Position numbers and translations under genes: made by a program. From Fistularia commersonii (Eukaryota > Chordata > Actinopteri > Syngnathiformes > Fistulariidae), in assembly GCA_037954325.1 (NCBI GenBank), contig JBBMNZ010000018.1, positions 16,217,001-16,281,000 on the forward strand: 64,000 bases of DNA, written 5' to 3'. Below, in pieces: positions 57,720 to 64,000 of this stretch. Under the pieces are notes generated by a model. It saw only the letters and a list, made by a program, of their open reading frames with translations. It did not search any database and had not been told where the DNA came from. The stretch's first letter is position 1; each line of letters opens with the position of its first letter.

Positions 57720-57975
57720 GTCCACGTCCAGCCAGAAGGTCTCGGGTTGGATTCCCACGGAGGAACTTTCTCCACGTTCTCCCCATGTGTGCACGTGGTT
57801 CTTCTTCTCGCCGTCCAAACACATGCAGGAGGCTCACCGAGGCCCCGCCTTGTGCGAATGAGAGGGTGAATCGTTGCACGTCTCTATATGAGGCCGTGCG
57901 ATTGGTCCGGGTGACAGCTGGGATAGGCTCCGCCCCCCCCGCGCCCGGACCGCACAGAATGAATGAGTGAATATT
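57720..57975 (+). repeat. Dispersed tRNA-headed fish repeat with GAAT tail, near full length
   Basis: AGAAGGTCTCGGGTTGGATT CCC (head), ACGTTCTCCCCATGTGTGC, GTCCAAACACATGCAGGAGG, GCGAATGAGAGGGTGAATCG, GTGCGATTGGTCCGGGTGAC, AGCTGGGATAGGCTCCGCCC and GAATGAATGAGTGAAT occur in that order. It shows body, 3' half and tail in one copy. Confidence 0.75.
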
Positions 57976-59044
57976 TAGGGTAGATATGTCAGAACGTACA
58001 GGGTCGGGCCGTCTCCCAGATTCTCTCCCTATAAAGTATTTAACCGACTCAGTGGCGGCGGGTCTGAAGGTCCTCGGTTCTCCTGGATCCACTGCAGCCA
58101 GAAACTCATGCAAGTTTAAGAGCTTTAATCAAATATGCAAAATGTTTTCATCAAACAAGCGGCGCCATTGTTCTGCAGGCCTTTAGCCGCTAATAACTGC
58201 ACCGCTTCCCTCGTTTGGATTTGATTTTCACTTATTCATTTTACACTTTTCAAACAGGTTAGCCTCCCTTTCATCCGCGGTCACGTGGAGCTCGGCGGCG
58301 TTTGTAACCCGGCGGCTCGGAGCCGCTTTATGTTTTTGTACCGACGACCGAACGACACGGAGCGCGTCGATTACCGCAATTCTGTGGAGAGGATGGATTT
58401 AACTGCGTTTCCCTCCCGTTTGGACGGCGGGCTCCGGAGTGAGCGTCGCCCGCCCGGCAGCTCGCCGTATCATCTTCGGCAAAAATCAGGGAGGATTCAG
58501 TTTGAGACCCTCCAATGTGTCCGCGTGTCTGCTTTTGAAGATCGGCAGCTCTGTATTCCATCTCCCGGCGTACAGTACGTACTTCAAGCGTGCATTAAAA
58601 TTAACAGCTGTCTGCGTGATTATATGAAGTATGGAATCCATCTTTTTTTTTTTCTTTCTTTTCAAGGCTAAATGGGAGCCGCAGCAACGGCGCGACGTTG
58701 AAACGGGGTTGAGTGCTCACTGGCAGGAGCCGCAGAGAAAACAGCCAGACGGACGTATTTATCTCTCATTATGAGGCCCGGACGCAGAACGGGGATTAAA
58801 GAACACCTTCTTCTGCAGAGCGCGGAGGACGCTAATGGGACTGTACATAAATAAGCTAAAAAACGAAAGCTGCGCGAGGACGCCGGCCTGCCGTTTCTTC
58901 CCTTTGAATATTCCTCCCGTCCTCACATTATTCAACGAGAACCGCGCGGCATGTTTGTGGCGGTCGCCATGGCGACAGCCGTGCAGAGCCGCACGGCGGC
59001 GTGAGAGCGGGCGAACGCTTGCGCGCCGACGCCAGATATCAACG

Positions 59045-59146
59045 CAGGGGTGAAAGGCCGTGCGTCTCTGTGGCCCCGCCTCTCGCCGGGATCGGCCCCG
59101 GCGGCCCCGTCACCCCGGTCGGCGGTATAAATAATGAATGAAAGAA
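59045..59146 (+). repeat. Dispersed fish repeat, 3' end fragment
   Basis: GGTGAAAGGCCGTGCGTCTC, GCCCCGCCTCTCGCCGGGAT and AATAATGAATGAAAGAAAG follow the family's 3' half and tail. Confidence 0.5.
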
Positions 59147-60344
59147 AGAGAATATATTTGCCCTCGTCTCCCGAATAACCCCGAATGTTTACCTCTGCCC
59201 GTCAGTATCTGCGGCTCCCATCTGCATAATTACCTGAAAACAATGGAAGGATGCAAACAGAGTTGGCTCACAGAGGGAACCGGCTTCCACGGCGATGATT
59301 ACCATGTTCAAGTGCCTTCATCAGGGTATTTAGGACGACATTAGTATAGCGTGTTGAAATACCGGTTGTCGAGTCGACGCGGGTGATTTTCCGGCGGGCT
59401 TTTACCAGACACTGTTTTGTTGAGGCTCTGAAAAGCAAACGCCAGTGAAGTGAGATCCATTGTTCCCTGATGCGCCTTTGTCTGAGCTAAAACCAGACCG
59501 GCTCTGAAGGGGAGCTAATTGCACACACAGAAACGCCTCGCTTGAGGAGACGTCAGCTTTGGTTATTCACGTCCTCGGGGTAGAAGAGGACGACCCGGCG
59601 AGGTACGGCGAGCGTCGGGTCGCCTCTGCCGACGTTAATCCTTTCGCGTCGGACACCGGAACCGAAAAGACGCACGTACGGGCTTGAATAAACCCATCAC
59701 GCGGCACGGATCCCGCCGCGCCGCCATTTAACGTGTTAAATCAGCTGTTCGTGATGATTTCGCGCGTTCGCCGCGAGGCCCCGGGCGTCGAGAGAAGCCG
59801 AGGCGTTTCGGCCGCCGCGCAAAGCTTGGTCATCCTCCGGTCAGCGGCGCGGACCGGAGGGTGAACGCTGAGCCCGACCAAACCCATAAAACCCTAGATT
59901 GGCGTCAAAGCAGATGAACGTCCCCTCTCATGGCCGATCAGTCAATTGATCCGCCGATGAAACAATAACCGCTGCCGCCGCACAAAGAGTCTGCTCAGAC
60001 TTCCCCGGACGGGGGGGACTCGGGGCGAGCGGCCGAGGAGAACAATGGGCGGGGGAGCGGGGAAAAAAAACAAAAAAAAAACAGAAAAATATCCACTGGC
60101 CGTGGGGCGAACAGAGAGGATGAAAAAAACAACAGATGGAGGAGAGTTTTTCTTTTAGAGATAGTTGGGAGGGACAGGCTCGCAGTAAGCAAATGTCAGG
60201 GAGGGGGTTGGGTTGGGTTGGTGGGGCTCGGAGGGGATGCGGCGCTCACGTCTTTATTCCACAACGCTCTCTCTCGCCGCCGCAGAGCACTTCATCGGTC
60301 GGCTCCGGCCTTGGAGGTTCTGCCGCTTAATAGCCGCTAACCGG

Positions 60345-60376
60345 CGGGGGCCGGCGGGGGCCGGCGGGGCCGGCCG
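60345..60376. repeat. GGGGGCCGGC tandem repeat
   Basis: Three copies of GGCGGGGGCC, then shortened units. Confidence 0.85.
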
Positions 60377-61003
60377 GCGGCGAGCCGAGGCGGCCTGTCA
60401 CCGCCGCGGGTCACGCAAACATGCACTCTTTATTTATTTTAATGCCGCGATGGAAAAAATAGCAGTTTTTGCAGCAGCAAGAGCAAACTGATCCAGCTGG
60501 TGCGTGCACGTTAGTCCCGGACAAGCGGTCCTCCATGACCGATGTCCTTTGTGCAGCGGCGGGAGGCCCGGACGGACACGGACGCACGGGAGCGTGTATC
60601 GGGGCCCGCCGGGGTGATCATCAGCGGACGGGCGCCGCACACATTTATTGAGCCCTGTGTTTGAGGTAATAGGGCCGAAAGGTGCGGCGGCGGCGGGTTC
60701 TCGAAGGTGATGATGAAGTGACCCCTGCAACAAAGCGGCGCGGCGCCTCCTCCCTGCATCCCTGAGCCACCAAAGGTGGCGGGATTGATGAGAAGGGACG
60801 AGACCCGGTTTGATTCCAAACCCGTCCCGGGAGCCGCGGCTTTCAGCGCCACCTTTAATTGGAAGCCATCACTCGCAGGCCGTTGGCTGAAGCCACACAA
60901 GCTGCCGGGGAGGGCGGAGGGTTCGTCACAAAGAACCGTCTCACAGCTGCAAGAATAGCTGGAGTGTCTTCTTCATTTCCTTTATCGCACCGCTGGCTCT
61001 GCA

Positions 61004-61020
61004 TGTGTGTGTGTGTGTGT
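61004..61020. repeat. (TG)n short microsatellite
   Basis: About eight TG units. Confidence 0.9.
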
Positions 61021-62446
61021 TTTCCAACAGCAGAAATGAAACATTCAGACTTTACACGGCCTAGATTGATGTTATTTTTATTTATATTTTCTGTTCTGTT
61101 TGCAAGTCTACAACTGAAGGTTGAGGGATGCATGTGTGAGCGTGGCTGCACCGGGTTTCCACTAATATGTGTGTTGTTGCTGCTCGGCGCAGGAGGAAAC
61201 ACTGGCCTCCACAAAGACTTTGGAAGACTTGCATTTGAATGGGTGTGAAGACGGAAGCCTGAAAAGCCAAGGAGTGTTAAAAGACGGTGCCGGCAGAGAT
61301 TTTTGCTAATTCCTCCCCGAGAGCAGGTGCAAATCATACAAAGGTGCTCATTTTTATGAGAGCCGAGAGTGGTATCCTAGCAACCCGGCTGCCAGAACGG
61401 GCCGCCGCCCCGCCCGAGCCGGAGGGGCCGCCGGGGCCGCCGGGGCTCGGAGCCCGACGGAGGCTCCGGGTCAGGCGGAGAGGGGGATTTCAAATCACCG
61501 GCGCAGCTCTTCTGAGCGGCGAGGACCCGGCGAACCTCCAGCCGCGGGTCCGGAGGCGAAGCCAGAAACTCTGGGAGACGAAACCCGGATGAGTCAGCGG
61601 GACGATGGCGGTTGGCTCCGGGGAGCCGGCGCTCCGGCGCTCGCTCGCTCCGACCGGCTCGCGTTCCGCAAAGTCGGCGAGCGCGTGTTTTCTGAGAAGC
61701 CTCTCGGCACTGGGACTTTTGAGGAGCCCCGGTTTTTGTGTTTTTCAGTGTGTGTGTGTGGACACACGGCGCATTTATTATTTTTAATGTAATTCCTCAA
61801 TTACGGCGGCAGGCTGTTAATGAAGCTCTCTGGGTTTGCGGGCTGCAGAGGTGCGCCGCCGCCGTTTACTCGCTGCCTCCTCCTGTTTCTCTCCCCCGGT
61901 TTCTCATCAAGGCTACGAGGGCGAGGCTGAAAAGATGCGATTCAGAGGAGGAATGAAAGCCTCCATTGTCGGCGCTCGGTTTGCACCGAACCCGTCTGAG
62001 AGGCGAGCGGCAACACAATCTGAAAAGCAAATTCAAAATATATACTTCTGCGGCGGCCGTGTTACGCCAGCCCTCGCAGAGCGAGGAGCTCCACACGGAG
62101 GGGAGGGAAAAGGGGATCCGAACCCACAACCTTTTGTGGTCAGGTGACCGAGGACCCCCGCGATCCGCCGAGCCGCTCGCCAGAGTCGGTGTTGATGACG
62201 GCGATGCTCGGCGAGGAATGTGAGACAGTAACCGACGGAGGGAAGGAGGGAGGCAGAGGAGGAGGGAGGGAGGGAGATAAAAAGCTGACCCACTTTGCAA
62301 AAAACCATGCAGAGATCTTAAGCAGTGTTGCAATAAATAACGCACCGCGGACAAACGCCCCGCAGCCGCTCGCTGGCAAGCTGTCCTCCGAACCCCCGTC
62401 GCCGCCGCCCTCGACCCTGTACCTGCACCCTCATCCCTCCACCTAA

Positions 62447-62486
62447 CACACATAACACACATAACACACATAACACACATAACACT
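62447..62486. repeat. 10-bp tandem repeat (ACACATAACA)
   Basis: Four copies of ACACATAACA. Confidence 0.9.
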
Positions 62487-62620
62487 TCCACCAATATATA
62501 TTCACCCCCCCCTCGAGCAAACAGAAGAGCAGGGAGGAGCAGCCACGTCTCCTCAGGACGGATGGAAGGGGAGAGGAATGGCGTCCACCAACGGCAAAAT
62601 CAAATTGTGTCTGCACATAT

Positions 62621-62622
<2 letters not shown>

Positions 62623-62651
<29 letters not shown>
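62623..62651. repeat. (CA)n microsatellite
   Basis: About 14 CA units. Confidence 0.95.
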
Positions 62652-63140
62652 TCTCCTAGTTGTGTGCATGCAGCATTTCTAGCACGGAGTGGCATCTGCT
62701 GCGTGACAACAAGGAAAGGGAAAGGAAGAAACGTGAGGCGGAGGTTTGCAAGGTGTTCCTGCTGTCTGTTTGTTTTGTGAGAGAGCGGCAGGATGTTGAT
62801 GCAGGGGGGGGTGAGGCGTGTTGGACGGTGTGTTAAACATGGGATGGTCCACCTCAGCCCCAGCAGAAGGTCCCCGGTGGCCCGGACACTGAACCCCCGG
62901 GAGCACGGGGTCGCCGCAGACCCACGGATGTGAATACAAACACGGAGGCGGGACTCGCCGGCGCCCAGCAGCTCCTCGCCGAGGCGTCCGACATTCAGAG
63001 CTCGGTGGACGTCGGCGACCAGAGGAGAGGTCCTGACACTGCGCCGGCTGTGGTCGTCATAGCGACGTTCGATGTGGATTTCAATCGACGACAGAATTAT
63101 TCTTATTTCTAAGCATTCGCGTCCGGGCAGCTCGGAGGAG

Positions 63141-63290
63141 CGGGCGGCGGAGCTGCTGCCTCACAGTGAGAAGGTCCTCGGTTGGATTCCTTCAGGAGGC
63201 CTTTACGTTCCTCCCGCAGTCCAAGCACACACAGAAGGTTCGTGGAGTTCATGGAGACCCTACATTGTCCGGCGAACGGTTGGTCATCAG
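63141..63290 (+). repeat. Dispersed tRNA-headed fish repeat, 5' half, internally deleted
   Basis: GGCGGCGGAGCTGCTGCCTC ACAGTGAGAAGG and TCCTCGGTTGGATTCC form the head. The text then jumps to TTCCTCCCGCAGTCCAAGCA, GGAGACCCTACATTGTCC. The CATGTTCTCC segment is missing. Confidence 0.65.
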
Positions 63291-64000
63291 CTGCATGTCA
63301 ACGCCATGCTGCCGGATCACGCGAACACACCTGACGGCGAAGGAGCGCTTCGGCTCAGTCGATCGATATCTACGATGAAAGACGCAGTGATGGAGAGATG
63401 GAGCTGTAAAAGCCTTAATATGCAGTAAACTGCGCCGTAACAATTTAATTACAAGGCATATGACATTAAGACTACAATTTATCTGGCGGACGGGTACGTT
63501 TGTAATATATGTCCTGTTGCATTCGCGAATGTCAGACTTTAAATTCCCTTTGTCGGCCCATCAATGATTCACGACGGCCTCGTAAACAGCTCTGAAGGAC
63601 GAGCGCTCCGAGACGACATGATTTCCTGTCAGACGCGCGGCGAGCAGCCCGCCGAGCGTTCGGGGGCCGGACGACAACGACGCCGTCACCGGAGGCGGGG
63701 ATTTAAGACACTGCATCCGAGCAGACGCGCACATCCGTTCCCTCTGCGATATTAGACAGCATCTATCAGCAGGGCTTTAGCTTAGCGGGTGCATTTCGCT
63801 CTTTGCGACGTCGAGAAACGACAACACGCGCGCTCCGGATTTCACCCCGAATATCCAAAAATCTACTCTTGGGTGAAAAATGAAGCGGATATTATCGACT
63901 CAGATTCTGTCCTCTCGGGTGATTCCGGCCTCCGAAGGCTTGTTCTGCACATCGGCGTGTCACGACGGCGAGCGGCTCCGGGGAGGAGGCTCCGAACGAA

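Larger units (their letters stand above)
26614..64000 (+). other. Inferred rtn4rl1 intron 1 (continues past window end)
   Basis: There is no recognisable exon on either strand from 26.6 kb to the end, only repeats and unique non-coding sequence. If the exon at 26601 is right, this is an intron of over 37 kb. Stretches in which I see no gene or named element are 27.7-28.1, 30.4-31.2, 33.9-36.1, 38.4-40.5, 41.7-43.3, 47.2-49.1, 51.5-53.7, 54.6-55.9, 58.0-59.0 and 59.2-63.1 kb, apart from short simple repeats listed separately. Several of these are CpG-rich (57.1-57.35 kb, 59.6-59.85 kb, 60.3-60.4 kb, 61.4-61.7 kb). Confidence 0.4.

Overview
The window is vertebrate nuclear DNA, most likely from a ray-finned (teleost) fish. 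It has split protein-coding exons with GT/AG splice sites and no compact operons. It carries many long (CA)n/(GT)n tracts and fish-type mobile elements: Rex3-like and other RTE-clade LINE 3' ends, a Penelope-like element, a TA-flanked MITE, and a tRNA-headed dispersed repeat with GAAT-type tails. Nearly all open reading frames are chance frames or read through repeats. Only a few hundred bases are confidently coding.

Left part (1-25.3 kb, minus strand): this is the 5' portion of dph1, the diphthamide biosynthesis gene. Three coding exons are seen with matching splice phases: exon 1 (25265-25214), exon 2 (24213-24064) and exon 3 (17161-17098). I could not find the next exons, so the 3' end of the gene probably lies beyond base 1. 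The introns hold decayed LINE pieces, a Penelope-like remnant with its domains in the wrong order, a 288-bp MITE and another inverted-repeat element.

Centre (25.3-27.7 kb): a CpG-rich interval of about 1.3 kb separates the dph1 start codon from a plus-strand ATG at 26601. That ATG is followed after 13 coding bases by a GTGAGT donor. In human 17p13.3, DPH1 and RTN4RL1 lie head to head, and RTN4RL1 has a tiny first coding piece before a very long intron. I therefore infer that this is exon 1 of rtn4rl1 (a Nogo-receptor-like GPI-anchored LRR protein), and that the interval is a shared promoter region. Long CA/GT tracts crowd around this exon.

Right part (26.6-64 kb): by the same inference this is rtn4rl1 intron 1. 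No leucine-rich-repeat exon is visible. It holds three long minisatellites (about 20-bp units at 28.2-29.0 kb, 10-bp units at 29.8-30.4 kb, 11-bp units at 32.05-32.3 kb), about a dozen copies of one dispersed repeat on both strands, two Rex3-like fragments, two RTE-LINE fragments (one with a 195-codon open frame), about 18 dinucleotide tracts and a nearly perfect 29-bp palindrome. I see no convincing new biological system. The most useful leads are the head-to-head gene pair, the permuted Penelope-like remnant, the higher-order minisatellites and the palindrome.
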